Below are positions 34,955 to 43,519 of a DNA stretch of 64,000 bases, piece after piece; within the stretch, counting starts at the first letter, position 1; each line of letters starts with the position of its first letter. A program made the position numbers and the translations under genes. The DNA is taken from the NCBI RefSeq assembly GCF_900142145.1, contig NZ_FQZV01000012.1, forward strand, positions 26,375 to 90,374, given 5' to 3'. This DNA comes from Geosporobacter subterraneus DSM 17957. Its GTDB lineage: Bacteria; Bacillota; Clostridia; Peptostreptococcales; Thermotaleaceae. Under the pieces are notes generated by a model. The model worked only from the letters and a program-made list of their open reading frames with translations, had not been told where the DNA came from and searched no databases.

Positions 34955-35634
34955 TTCTCCTCACTGATGCGAAACTTATGTATAGGCCTTCCTACGCTGC
35001 CATACTCCAATTCAATATCGACGATTTTCTTTTCTGCCAGATACTCCATATATCGTCTGGCAGTCACTCTGGCAATCCCTACTGCCTGAGCCAACTCCAT
35101 AGATGTAAGATATTCTGTGTTCTTCCGTAAATAGTTTAGTATTGAGTCTAGGGTGACTTGATTAAGTCCTTTAGGCAGTGAATGATCCCCCTGCTCCTGT
35201 GAAGCGTGCAAAATACTATCCAGTTCCTCCTGCTGAAACACTTCTGTTTCCTGGAGCTTATCCTTGAATCGTTTATAGTTTTGCAAGGCTTCTTTGAACC
35301 TGTCAAATTTAAAGGGCTTAATGATGTAGTCTACCACACCGTAGCGAATGGCTTCCTGGACCGTTTGCACACTCTTATCTGCCGTAATTAATATTACGTC
35401 GGAATTAACCCCTCTTCTTCTTATTTCCTTTAGGGTTGTCAGTCCATCCACCTTAGACATAAAAATATCTAAAAGAATTAACTGCGGTTTTAAGGTTTCC
35501 AGCAGCTTTAATGCTTCCTCCCCATGGCTTGCAACGGCCACAACGTGAAAGTCCTTGAGCTTGGCTATAAATCTCTTATTGATTTCCTGTACCATAGGAT
35601 CATCTTCAACAATCAACACACTGATTTCTTTCAT
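34948..35634 (-). CDS. Response regulator, CitB/DcuR family
   Basis: 228 residues: a receiver (VLIVEDDPMVQEIN, LILLDIFMSKVDGL phosphoacceptor, DYIIKPF) and a C-terminal winged-helix region (TSMELAQAVGIARVTARRYM, quoted as 20 residues) as in CitB, DpiA and DcuR. These respond to citrate, malate or fumarate and activate carriers for them. It overlaps the kinase stop codon by 4 bp (ATGA). No carrier gene adjoins. Confidence 0.92.
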   Translation of the reverse strand: MKEISVLIVEDDPMVQEINKRFIAKLKDFHVVAVASHGEEALKLLETLKPQLILLDIFMSKVDGLTTLKEIRRRGVNSDVILITADKSVQTVQEAIRYGVVDYIIKPFKFDRFKEALQNYKRFKDKLQETEVFQQEELDSILHASQEQGDHSLPKGLNQVTLDSILNYLRKNTEYLTSMELAQAVGIARVTARRYMEYLAEKKIVDIELEYGSVGRPIHKFRISEENK

Positions 35635-37247
35635 TGGCTCACCACTTTATATTTTTTTGGAATGCTCACAATCGCTTCTGTTCCTATATCTTTCTGGCTG
35701 TCCAGCAGGATGGTTCCTTCCAGGCTGTCTATGATCTGTTTTACTAAAGCCAGCCCAACCCCCTTATTCTCTCCAACCTTTGTTGTAAATCCAAAATCAA
35801 AAACCCTGCTCAGGTGTCTATCTTCAATGCCTTCCCCGGTGTCGGTTACGATGATTTCCAATTCCTCATTTCCATCGTTTAATGTCAGACTTACCTTTCT
35901 CTTGTCCTTTTCCATGCCACTTACCGCATCCATAGCATTCTCCAGCAGGTTTCCTATGATGGTAACCAATATATTGGTATCTAATGTTTCTATGCGGCTC
36001 AACTTACTGCTGGGATCCATAGTAAAATCAATTTTCAATTCCTGCATCTTATTGTATTTGGCCAGAAGCAGCCCTGAAATTGCATCATCCTTAATGTTTT
36101 TCGCCAGAAATCCCAGCATTTCCTCCTGAATTTCACTAATACTATCAATATATTTTATTGCTTCATCGTAAGACTTTAGTTGAAGTAATCCGTAAATAGT
36201 ATGAAGCTTGTTTAAAAACTCATGATTCTGGGCTCTTAGTGCATCAATAAACCGTTTAACACCCGTGAGTTGTTCCGCCAGATTGCGCAGGTCCGTCAAA
36301 TCCCGAAAGCTGGATACGGCCCCTACCACTTCCCCTTTTATATTGATTGGCAGTGTATTGGCCACGATGGCCCGGTTATTATCCAAAATATGCTCTCGAT
36401 CATGCTCCGGAATACCGGATTCAATTACTTCAGGCATATGGCTGTTTTGAACGATCTCCCGGATATCTCTGCCAATAACATCCTCATTTAATTTTAGTAT
36501 TTTTTTGCCTTCGCCGTTGATCATCGTAATCCGATACTGGTGATCCACAGCAATGATGCCTTCTTTTACTGTTTGGAGAATAATATGCCTTTCCTTTAAA
36601 AGCTTTGCAATTTCTTCAGGCTCCAGTCCCATAATCTGGTTTTTGATATTCCGTGCCAGCAAGGCAGAGCCAAATATGGTTAAGAAGAAACCACCCAACA
36701 GAATATAGTAAAACCCACTTTCGATCTCTGTCAAAAACTTTGTAAAGTGAGGGTAAAGCATGCTTACTACAACGACACCTACTTGCTGTCCATCTCGGTA
36801 AATCGGCGCATAAGCCTTGATGGATGGTCCGGAAGAACCCTCGCCCTTGGAAATATAGGACTTGCCCAAAAAAGCCTGTTTTTCATCGCCGCCGAGATAT
36901 ATTTTGCCTACTTTGCTGAAGGTGGGATGTGCATAGCGAATCCCCTGCATATCCATCACCACAATATATTCGGCACTGGTCGCTCTGCGTATGTCTTCAA
37001 TAAGGGGCTGAATCACCCATTCCCCCCTAGCTTGACCTACATGGACCTGTATATCCCGAATCAAGGATACTGTTTTTCCAATATTCAACGCATTTTTTCC
37101 TAAAACATTGTGAATGCTGTTATCAATATACCACAAGCTAAAGGTGCCCACCCCTGTTAATAGTACCATGACCATTAAAGTCGTAAAAATAATAATTTTA
37201 ATCCGTAAGGTTGCCTTTCCATACAATTTTATCGGGACCACCCCCAC
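35631..37247 (-). CDS. Sensor histidine kinase, CitA/DcuS family
   Basis: 538 residues: a membrane helix (about 13-35), an extracytoplasmic PAS-like sensor (about 40-170) of the citrate/dicarboxylate type, a second helix (about 175-197), a cytoplasmic PAS (about 220-320), then the phosphoacceptor box LRAQNHEFLNKLHTIYGLLQ and an ATPase domain (NLLENAMDAVSG, TDTGEGI, GVGLALV). The GTG 37247 start is uncertain; a TTG a few codons on has a comparable site. It forms a two-gene operon with the CitB-type regulator. Confidence 0.92.
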   Translation of the reverse strand: MGVVPIKLYGKATLRIKIIIFTTLMVMVLLTGVGTFSLWYIDNSIHNVLGKNALNIGKTVSLIRDIQVHVGQARGEWVIQPLIEDIRRATSAEYIVVMDMQGIRYAHPTFSKVGKIYLGGDEKQAFLGKSYISKGEGSSGPSIKAYAPIYRDGQQVGVVVVSMLYPHFTKFLTEIESGFYYILLGGFFLTIFGSALLARNIKNQIMGLEPEEIAKLLKERHIILQTVKEGIIAVDHQYRITMINGEGKKILKLNEDVIGRDIREIVQNSHMPEVIESGIPEHDREHILDNNRAIVANTLPINIKGEVVGAVSSFRDLTDLRNLAEQLTGVKRFIDALRAQNHEFLNKLHTIYGLLQLKSYDEAIKYIDSISEIQEEMLGFLAKNIKDDAISGLLLAKYNKMQELKIDFTMDPSSKLSRIETLDTNILVTIIGNLLENAMDAVSGMEKDKRKVSLTLNDGNEELEIIVTDTGEGIEDRHLSRVFDFGFTTKVGENKGVGLALVKQIIDSLEGTILLDSQKDIGTEAIVSIPKKYKVVSQ

Positions 37248-37330
37248 TTTAGTTATTTAATGCAATTATATAATAGATATCTTAGATAATACAAGAAGGG
37301 TTCCTTTCTTTTTATTTTTCATAAAATCTG

Positions 37331-37358
37331 TTAATTTTTTCAAGAAAAGTGCTATAAT
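37331..37358 (+). promoter_or_regulatory. Promoter of the glycosyltransferase gene
   Basis: Extended -10 TGCTATAAT (TATAAT 37353-37358) with a weak -35 TTAATT (37331-37336), about 23 bases before the start codon. Confidence 0.5.
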
Positions 37359-37380
37359 AATAACTTAGGAGGTGAAGCGA

Positions 37381-38487
37381 ATGAATTTTTTATTCTTCAC
37401 AGTATCTGCAGGTGAAGGACATAATCAAGTAGCAAAAACAGTCGCTGACCAGTTGAAAAAACGAGGCGCTGATCATAATGTGGAAATTATCGATACCTTT
37501 AACTATATGCATCCCCATCTTCATAAAATTGTTTTCGAAGCCTATATCAAGTCCATAAAGTATATTCCAGCACTATACGGTTTCATCTACAAACGCTCAG
37601 AGTATACTGACAGCTCTATTACCGACGTCAGTGAGTTTTTAAACAAAGTCCTGCTCTCCAAGAAGCTGTTACGCCTCATAGATGACTTTAAGCCTGATGT
37701 GATTGTATGTACGCATCCATTTCCGGCTGAGGCATTATCCGTATTAAAGAGGAAAAATAAAATAAACATTCCTATCGTATCTATCCTTACGGACTATACG
37801 ATTCATCCCAGCTGGATCAACAAAGAAGTAGATTACTACATTCTTCCGTCAGAGAACTTCATATATGAATTTCAGTATTGGCAGATTCCGCCTGAAAAAG
37901 GGCGTTTTTTAGGGATTCCGGTAGATGAAAAGTTTAAGCATCAGCTGGATCGAAATCAGTTGTGTGAAAAGCTTGGGGTTGAGAATACTTTTACAGCTCT
38001 GATCATGGGCGGTGGATTGGGACTTGGTAATATCACAGAAACCCTGAACTATCTTTTTACCTACAATATTAATATTCAGATTATTACGATAGCAGGCAAA
38101 AACGAGGAACTCTATCGTTACCTTTCACAGATCCAAAGGCCTAACCTCAAGGTTTTCGGCTATGTCAACAACATTGATGAGTTCATGACCGTATCCGATA
38201 TCATCATTTCCAAGCCTGGTGGGATTACGGTCACTGAGTCTTTAATCAAGGAACTGCCGATCATTGTCACCTGGAATCTACCTGGACAAGAAGAACGAAA
38301 CACCGAGTTTATCCTAAACAATGGCATTGGTATGGTAGCCACCAGTCCAAATTCATTGATCTCCTGTATCAATCTTCTAAAAGAAGACAAGGAAAGGTAT
38401 AATATTATCCGGCAAAACATGCACAGACTGCGCAAGCCTGATTCTACAAAAGAAATTGTAGATTTCTTATTGAATCTTTTAAACTAA
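37381..38487 (+). CDS. MGDG-synthase/UgtP-type glycosyltransferase (GT28-like)
   Basis: 368 residues. An N-terminal FFTVSAGEGHNQVAKTVADQ motif is characteristic of monogalactosyldiacylglycerol synthase and processive diacylglycerol glucosyltransferases. The C-terminal half has the sugar-nucleotide-binding ISKPGGITVTESLIKELP and an acidic NLPGQEERN. It most likely makes a membrane glycolipid or a lipoteichoic acid anchor; it is not MurG itself. ATG 37381 is right because the AGGAGG site occupies 37367-37372 and the GTG at 37372 overlaps it. Confidence 0.87.
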   Translation: MNFLFFTVSAGEGHNQVAKTVADQLKKRGADHNVEIIDTFNYMHPHLHKIVFEAYIKSIKYIPALYGFIYKRSEYTDSSITDVSEFLNKVLLSKKLLRLIDDFKPDVIVCTHPFPAEALSVLKRKNKINIPIVSILTDYTIHPSWINKEVDYYILPSENFIYEFQYWQIPPEKGRFLGIPVDEKFKHQLDRNQLCEKLGVENTFTALIMGGGLGLGNITETLNYLFTYNINIQIITIAGKNEELYRYLSQIQRPNLKVFGYVNNIDEFMTVSDIIISKPGGITVTESLIKELPIIVTWNLPGQEERNTEFILNNGIGMVATSPNSLISCINLLKEDKERYNIIRQNMHRLRKPDSTKEIVDFLLNLLN

Positions 38488-38646
38488 GGGCTTTGTTAAA
38501 GTTTAGTGTGGATATTATGTTTTAGCCATAGATTGTGACACGGTAATGGGTGGACGACTCTGTACACTCGCAGATGCCTTATTAAAACAAGTGGGCGGAC
38601 ACGGGGGGCCGCATCCTACAAAATCAAAATTATAGTTTACAGAGGC

Positions 38647-38772
38647 AAGCTAAAAAAGCATCTTCGATGCTTTCGCTAGGAAACCCTAGGTTTCCTTCGA
38701 CGGCTGCGCGGCAGCCTGAGCACCTTCCTGAATGCGGGCAGGGGATTTCATCCCCTACAACCCCTCTTTTTA
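38647..38772 (+). repeat. Three-hairpin interspersed repeat, copy 2
   Basis: Hairpins AGGAAACC/GGTTTCCT (38678-38696), GGCTGC/GCAGCC (38702-38716) and GGGGAT/ATCCCC (38741-38755), plus an extra GCATC/GATGC (38659-38670). Stems 1 and 2 differ from copy 1 by paired changes that keep base pairing. It lies between the glycosyltransferase gene and the end of the fabI operon. Confidence 0.75.
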
Positions 38773-38808
38773 TATAATAGGAAAGCAGAACTTTCCTATT
38801 ATATAAAA
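38767..38808. other. Long perfect hairpin next to the repeat
   Basis: About 18 bp arms (TTTTATATAATAGGAAAG and its complement) around a CAGAA loop, with T- and A-runs. It could act as a terminator for the plus-strand transcript leaving copy 2 of the repeat. Confidence 0.6.
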
Positions 38809-38842
38809 AACATTGGTGTATCAAGTACACCAATGTTTTTTA
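38805..38842 (-). terminator. Terminator of the cell-wall/fabI gene group
   Basis: AAAACATTGGTGTA and TACACCAATGTTTT form a 14-16 bp stem with T-runs, 3 bases beyond the fabI stop codon. Confidence 0.85.
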
Positions 38843-38844
38843 GT

Positions 38845-39618
38845 TTAATACCCAACTACATGATATCCGCAATCCACATGAAGATTTTCGCCTGTAATGC
38901 CGCTGCTCATATCACTGCATAGGAATAAGGCTGTATTCCCCACTTCTTCAGTGGAGATCAGTCTTCCCATGGGAGATTTCTCTTCAAATTCCTTCAGCAT
39001 ATTGGAGAAATTCTTGATGCCCTTTGCCGCTAATGTTTTTATAGGCCCTGCAGAGATGGCATTGACGCGAATATGCTCCTTTCCCAGATCAACAGCCAGG
39101 TATTTTACACTGGCTTCCAGTGCAGCCTTTGCTACACCCATCACGTTATAATTTTTAATCACACGCTCTCCTCCTAGGTAAGTCAGGGTCACAATACTTC
39201 CCCCCTCCGTCATCAGAGGTTTTGCGTACTTGGTGACAGCCACCAGGGAATAAGCACTGATTTCCTGGGCCATAAGATAGCCTTCTCGGGAGGTATCATA
39301 ATATTGTCCCTCCAGTTCTTCCTTCCGGGCATGGGCGATGCTGTGGATAACTCCATGAAGAACACCAAACTTTTCCCCAATTTGTTGGAAGGCCGTCTGA
39401 ATATCTTCATCCTTCTGTACGTCACAGTGAATAATCGGCGCTTCAGGCATGGTATCAGAAATGAGTCTTTGTATATTTTCCTCACTCTTTTCCCCTTGAT
39501 ATGTAAAAGCCAGATGGGCACCAGCCTCATGGAGTTTTTGCGCTATACCCCAAGCGATGCTCCACTTATTCGCCACACCCATTACCAATATGTTCTTTCC
39601 TTTTAATAATTGTTGCAT
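38845..39618 (-). CDS. fabI: Enoyl-[acyl-carrier-protein] reductase, FabI type
   Basis: NADH-dependent final reduction in fatty-acid elongation. 257-residue short-chain dehydrogenase with GVANKWSIAWGIAQ near the N-terminus, the FabI-type catalytic pattern YNVMGVAKAALEASV (Tyr and Lys seven apart), and SAGPIKTLAAKGI. The length fits. It is the last gene of the FHA / SEDS / transpeptidase cluster, 24 bp after the transpeptidase; no other fatty-acid genes adjoin. Confidence 0.94.
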   Translation of the reverse strand: MQQLLKGKNILVMGVANKWSIAWGIAQKLHEAGAHLAFTYQGEKSEENIQRLISDTMPEAPIIHCDVQKDEDIQTAFQQIGEKFGVLHGVIHSIAHARKEELEGQYYDTSREGYLMAQEISAYSLVAVTKYAKPLMTEGGSIVTLTYLGGERVIKNYNVMGVAKAALEASVKYLAVDLGKEHIRVNAISAGPIKTLAAKGIKNFSNMLKEFEEKSPMGRLISTEEVGNTALFLCSDMSSGITGENLHVDCGYHVVGY

Positions 39619-39642
39619 TTTAGAATCCCCTCTCCAATAGAT

Positions 39643-41049
39643 CTATTTTAGTCTGTTTAAAGCTGCATGCATCATTTCTCTTGCAATGGGTGCTGCACTC
39701 TTTCCACCGGTACTTCCTGCATTTTCCAGAACTACAGCCACGGCAACCTTTGGATTATCTGCCGGTGCAAAACCAATAAACCAAGCATGGGCCATTCCCG
39801 TTTCATTTTCTGCTGTTCCTGTCTTTCCTGCTACTTTCACATTTCGAATCCTGGCATTTTTTCCTGTTCCTGTCTCCACTGCTTTAATCATCATATCAGT
39901 CAGCTTTTCTGCTACCATAGGGGTACAAACTCTAGAGAGGGTTTCCGTACTGCTTGTTCTTACGGTTCTCCCTTCCGGTGATATGATCTCCTTTACCAAT
40001 ATAGGCTTTACCATTCGACCTTCATTGGCAATTGCAGAAGCAGTTAGTGCCATATTCAATGGGGTAGTCAGTATTTTTCCCTGTCCTATGGCTGTAGCAC
40101 CCAGCTCCGGCTTGCTCATCATTCCTCTGTTTGGAAATTGGGAGGTTTTTGTCATCAGAGCAAAAGGAATCTCACGGTTAAACATATACCGTTCTGCCTC
40201 TTCCCTTAAGGCTCCCTCACCTATCTGAATTCCCATTTGACTAAAAGCTACATTGCAGGATTCTGCCAATGCCTCTTCTAAATCAACATCTCCATGGGCA
40301 GTTTCCTGATAATCTCTCAATACATAACCCTCAATATTGATAGAGCCCTCACAAGTATATGTCTGGTCTATATCTGTCTTCTGAAGTGCCGCAGCAGCTG
40401 TAATCACTTTAAACACGGAACCGGGCGTATATAATCCCATGGCCCCTCGGTTCAGCAAAGGGCTGTCCTTATCCTCTACGATCTCTTCCCAATCCTCCCG
40501 CAGAGTAGCCGGATTAAAATCAGGCTTGCTGATCATGGCAAAAATCTCGCCAGACTTAGGGTCCATAAGTACTATAGCCCCTTTCTTTCCCCTAAGCTGC
40601 TGTTCTGCATAGCTTTGCAGTTCATGGATAATCGTCAGGCGCAGATTGTTTCCCTTTTCCCGAGGCCCTGTTATTTTATCACGGATCTCCAACAGCGGGT
40701 TATTATCGGATATATTTAAAAGATAGCTGTTATAAGAAGCTTCTAACCCTGCCTTTCCATATTCTTTAGAGCTATAGCCAATTACATGGCTGTAAAGACG
40801 GCCGTACTTATATTGTCTTACCTGCCTGTCGTCGACCTTTTCGCTGTAGGCCAGCGCTTTTCCATTACGATCAGTGATCGTTCCCCTCAGGACATATTCC
40901 TCATTCAGCCATTGTCTTTTATTATAGCTGTTGGTTACAACCTTTGATGCCTGAAAGGTTTCAAAATAGCTTAAATAGACAATGAGTCCTACAAATAATG
41001 TACATAGCACGATCAACACCCTAATGATCCTCTTGGATTCGATGTTCAT
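39643..41049 (-). CDS. Penicillin-binding transpeptidase (PbpA/PBP2-like)
   Basis: Single N-terminal membrane helix, a short dimerisation-type region, then a transpeptidase domain with SxxK in YTPGSVFKVITA, SxN in AESCNVAF and KTG in VAGKTGTAEN. At about 468 residues it is a short class B PBP. It partners a SEDS polymerase (RodA/FtsW) encoded just upstream, the usual glycan-polymerase/crosslinker pair. ATG 41049 (MNIESKRI) with AGGAGGA is preferred over 41073. Overlaps the SEDS gene by 29 bp. Confidence 0.92.
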   Translation of the reverse strand: MNIESKRIIRVLIVLCTLFVGLIVYLSYFETFQASKVVTNSYNKRQWLNEEYVLRGTITDRNGKALAYSEKVDDRQVRQYKYGRLYSHVIGYSSKEYGKAGLEASYNSYLLNISDNNPLLEIRDKITGPREKGNNLRLTIIHELQSYAEQQLRGKKGAIVLMDPKSGEIFAMISKPDFNPATLREDWEEIVEDKDSPLLNRGAMGLYTPGSVFKVITAAAALQKTDIDQTYTCEGSINIEGYVLRDYQETAHGDVDLEEALAESCNVAFSQMGIQIGEGALREEAERYMFNREIPFALMTKTSQFPNRGMMSKPELGATAIGQGKILTTPLNMALTASAIANEGRMVKPILVKEIISPEGRTVRTSSTETLSRVCTPMVAEKLTDMMIKAVETGTGKNARIRNVKVAGKTGTAENETGMAHAWFIGFAPADNPKVAVAVVLENAGSTGGKSAAPIAREMMHAALNRLK

Positions 41050-42268
41050 GCTCTTCCTCCTGTTCTGATTCAATCTCCTCTGAAGCGACCTGCAGGATTC
41101 CTAAAGCCGCAAAGCTTGACAACAAAGAACTCCCTCCATAACTAACAAAAGGCAGTGTTACACCCGTCAAGGGAATCAGCTTCATCACACCCCCCATAAT
41201 AATAAATGCCTGAAATCCAAGCATGGCGGTGATGCCCAAAGCTACAATCCTGAAAAACTGATTCTGCTGATTGAGGGCTATCTTAAAGCCCCTATAAACA
41301 AGAATCAAAAACAGCATGATGACTGCAATGCCGCCAAAGATACCCATTTCTTCGCAGATAGCAGAGAAAATAAAATCCGTATGCACCTCTGGGATGAATT
41401 CAGGATGTCCTAAACCCACACCGGTACCAAAGAATCCTCCTGTACCAATGGCAAATAGGGATTGGGTAATCTGATAGCCTTTGTTATCTATAAACCGCCA
41501 GGGATCGATCCAAGTTTCCACCCGAATGCGCACATGATTCACCGCCAAAAAACTGAAAAAAGCAGTCACGCCTGCACCCAATAAATTATAATAAATCAGT
41601 TTTCGATCCTCTTCATAAATGTAAAATATGGTCATGAAGACTAAAAAGAACAGCATGGCTGTACCTAAATCCCTTTGGACAAAAAGAAAAGCCATATGTG
41701 CGTATACAATGCCTAAGAAAACATACTTATTGAGCAGCCTATCCTTATTTACATAGTAGGAGGCCAGAAAGAAAACAAATACCAGCTTAATCATCTCAGC
41801 AGGCTGAAAGCTGTGATTTCCTATCCGAATCCAGTTGGTTGCCCCTTTAATTTTTGTACCAAAGACTAGTGTCAACAGAAAAAGAATCAATGACCCTGCA
41901 GCATAATACCTGGTCCAACGCTGCCATCCCTTTCCCTTTTTTACAATCATGTAGGCCAAAAAATAAGCGATCATACTGATTCCAAACCAGACGATCTGTT
42001 TAAACCCAATGGTCGAATTAATCCTATAAATCATAATGATCCCGATACTGACCAGCATCCCCATAATCAAAAAAATATAATGATCACCAGAGGAGGTCTT
42101 TAACAATATGAAGTTTGATATATAAATGATAAACATTAGCAAGACTCCAGAAATCAGAATGAGCCTATCATACTGATCCTTGTAGAGAAAAAGCAGTACC
42201 AGCGCCAATATATTCATCAACACAATCAGATTTTGAGGATTTTTGTAACTAAATATTTTTTTTAACAT
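41021..42268 (-). CDS. SEDS-family peptidoglycan polymerase (FtsW/RodA/SpoVE)
   Basis: 415-residue membrane protein with about ten helices and SEDS motifs (GHPEFIPEVHTDFIFSAICEEMG, quoted in part, and PFVSYGGSSL). Glycosyltransferase that extends glycan strands with a partner PBP, encoded next. It differs from a division gene cluster only by context: the operon also has FHA and FabI genes, so the exact role (elongation, division, spore) cannot be assigned. ATG 42268 follows AGAGGTG. Confidence 0.92.
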   Translation of the reverse strand: MLKKIFSYKNPQNLIVLMNILALVLLFLYKDQYDRLILISGVLLMFIIYISNFILLKTSSGDHYIFLIMGMLVSIGIIMIYRINSTIGFKQIVWFGISMIAYFLAYMIVKKGKGWQRWTRYYAAGSLILFLLTLVFGTKIKGATNWIRIGNHSFQPAEMIKLVFVFFLASYYVNKDRLLNKYVFLGIVYAHMAFLFVQRDLGTAMLFFLVFMTIFYIYEEDRKLIYYNLLGAGVTAFFSFLAVNHVRIRVETWIDPWRFIDNKGYQITQSLFAIGTGGFFGTGVGLGHPEFIPEVHTDFIFSAICEEMGIFGGIAVIMLFLILVYRGFKIALNQQNQFFRIVALGITAMLGFQAFIIMGGVMKLIPLTGVTLPFVSYGGSSLLSSFAALGILQVASEEIESEQEEEHEHRIQEDH

Positions 42269-42280
42269 GTTTGCACCTCT

Positions 42281-42712
42281 TTAATCATTGGCCACAAATA
42301 AAAACTCAATCTGTCCGATCTTAATACGATCTCCATTTTTTAATTTCACAGCATCCATAATGCGCTCACCATTCAGATAGGTTCCGTTGGCACTCTCTAA
42401 ATCTTCTAGGAAGTATGCTTCTTCATCCAGACTGATCTGCGCATGCTGATTGGAGATATAAGGGTCTTTAATTACAATGTCGTTTTCATTTTTCCTCCCA
42501 ATGACTACATTTGCAGATAATGGATAGACTTCTTTTACTTTAAAGGGCAAGGTGTCCTTTCGGTTAATCAGCTTTAGATAGGTATCTTCCTGTATGCTGC
42601 TTCCGCCAATGCTCTTGATGTCCAGGTAGATAAGACGTATGATACCAAAAATAAATAAATAGATAATCACGATAAATAAATAGCGAAATACTAAGGACAA
42701 TATATTAAACAT
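42281..42712 (-). CDS. Membrane-anchored FHA-domain protein
   Basis: 143 residues: a membrane helix (about 3-25) and a C-terminal forkhead-associated phosphothreonine-binding domain (VVIGRKNENDIVIKDPYISN, NGTYLNGERI). It probably links a Ser/Thr kinase to the following SEDS-PBP pair, as FHA-SEDS-PBP operons do in other Gram-positives; no kinase is seen here. I use ATG 42712 (MFNILSLV); the frame from 42730 would cover its own binding region. Confidence 0.88.
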   Translation of the reverse strand: MFNILSLVFRYLFIVIIYLFIFGIIRLIYLDIKSIGGSSIQEDTYLKLINRKDTLPFKVKEVYPLSANVVIGRKNENDIVIKDPYISNQHAQISLDEEAYFLEDLESANGTYLNGERIMDAVKLKNGDRIKIGQIEFLFVAND

Positions 42713-42841
42713 CCCGTCACCTGCCTCCATAGGCCAAATTCGATTCGACTCATATTCCTATTATACTAAATAATGATAGACAAAAGAATGACTTTATAAA
42801 GGATTTTCATAACTCCTTCCTAAAGTCACTCATCAATCCGT

Positions 42842-43486
42842 TTATTTGTTTATCATTTTTACCAGTTCCTCGTAACTACATACGCCTTCTGCCAGTATAT
42901 TTTCTCCACTTGCAATTGTTGGCACCACTTCAACGGAATAGGGTTTAATCATATCTTCCCACGAACCTATAACAGCTAAAAGATGCTCATCCTCCATCCG
43001 TTGTAAAAAGTCATCCCAGGAAATACCCAGCTGCAAGCAGATTTTCTGTAAAACCCTATGGTCTCCTATATTCTTATTATACACAAAAACACTATTGTAG
43101 AAGGCATGGAGTATTTCCTCCATAGGCACCTTATTGAAGGCGTAAGCTGTCAGCATCCTGGCCAGCCTTGTATTATAAATCCTCTCGGGCAAATAAAAAA
43201 CTAAATTCTTTTTCTTTGCCTGCGCCTTAATCAGCTTATATGCCTTTTCAACTTTTCTTGTTCCTAGGAAATTTTTCAAGTCTGTTCCTTCCGGCGGAAT
43301 CTCCGGATAGATTTCTGTTGGAATCCAGCTCACCTTTATCCTATGTTCTGAGTAAAGTCTTTCGATTTCTGGAAGCATAAGGTAGCAGTAAGGACAGATA
43401 TAATCGAAGATAAAGATAATTTCCTTCAGAAGACCCACCCCTTTCATCGGTTCTGTTATACTCTTACCCTCCAGGGACTGGATCAT
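42842..43486 (-). CDS. DsbA-family thioredoxin-fold protein (FrnE-like)
   Basis: 214 residues, PF01323-type thioredoxin fold. The active site is FDYICPYCYL (CPYC) near residue 32, followed by a helical insertion and a cis-proline in VEVVPTIASGENI. No signal peptide, so cytoplasmic; likely a disulfide oxidoreductase of unknown partner. The start is uncertain: the ATG at 43486 has no binding site, and ATG 43447 is no better. Confidence 0.85.
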   Translation of the reverse strand: MIQSLEGKSITEPMKGVGLLKEIIFIFDYICPYCYLMLPEIERLYSEHRIKVSWIPTEIYPEIPPEGTDLKNFLGTRKVEKAYKLIKAQAKKKNLVFYLPERIYNTRLARMLTAYAFNKVPMEEILHAFYNSVFVYNKNIGDHRVLQKICLQLGISWDDFLQRMEDEHLLAVIGSWEDMIKPYSVEVVPTIASGENILAEGVCSYEELVKMINK

Positions 43487-43519
43487 TCATTTATTTTTGC
43501 AAACATGCTGATATCTTTC

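Noticed and set aside
38507..38634. Short plus-strand frame reading CDTVMGGRLCTLADALLKQ
   Set aside because: It looks protein-like and may be a gene scrap, but I cannot match it to a family, so it is not listed as a feature.
38630..38833. 67-codon minus-strand reading frame
   Set aside because: It lies entirely within the three-hairpin repeat and adjacent hairpins and has no binding site.
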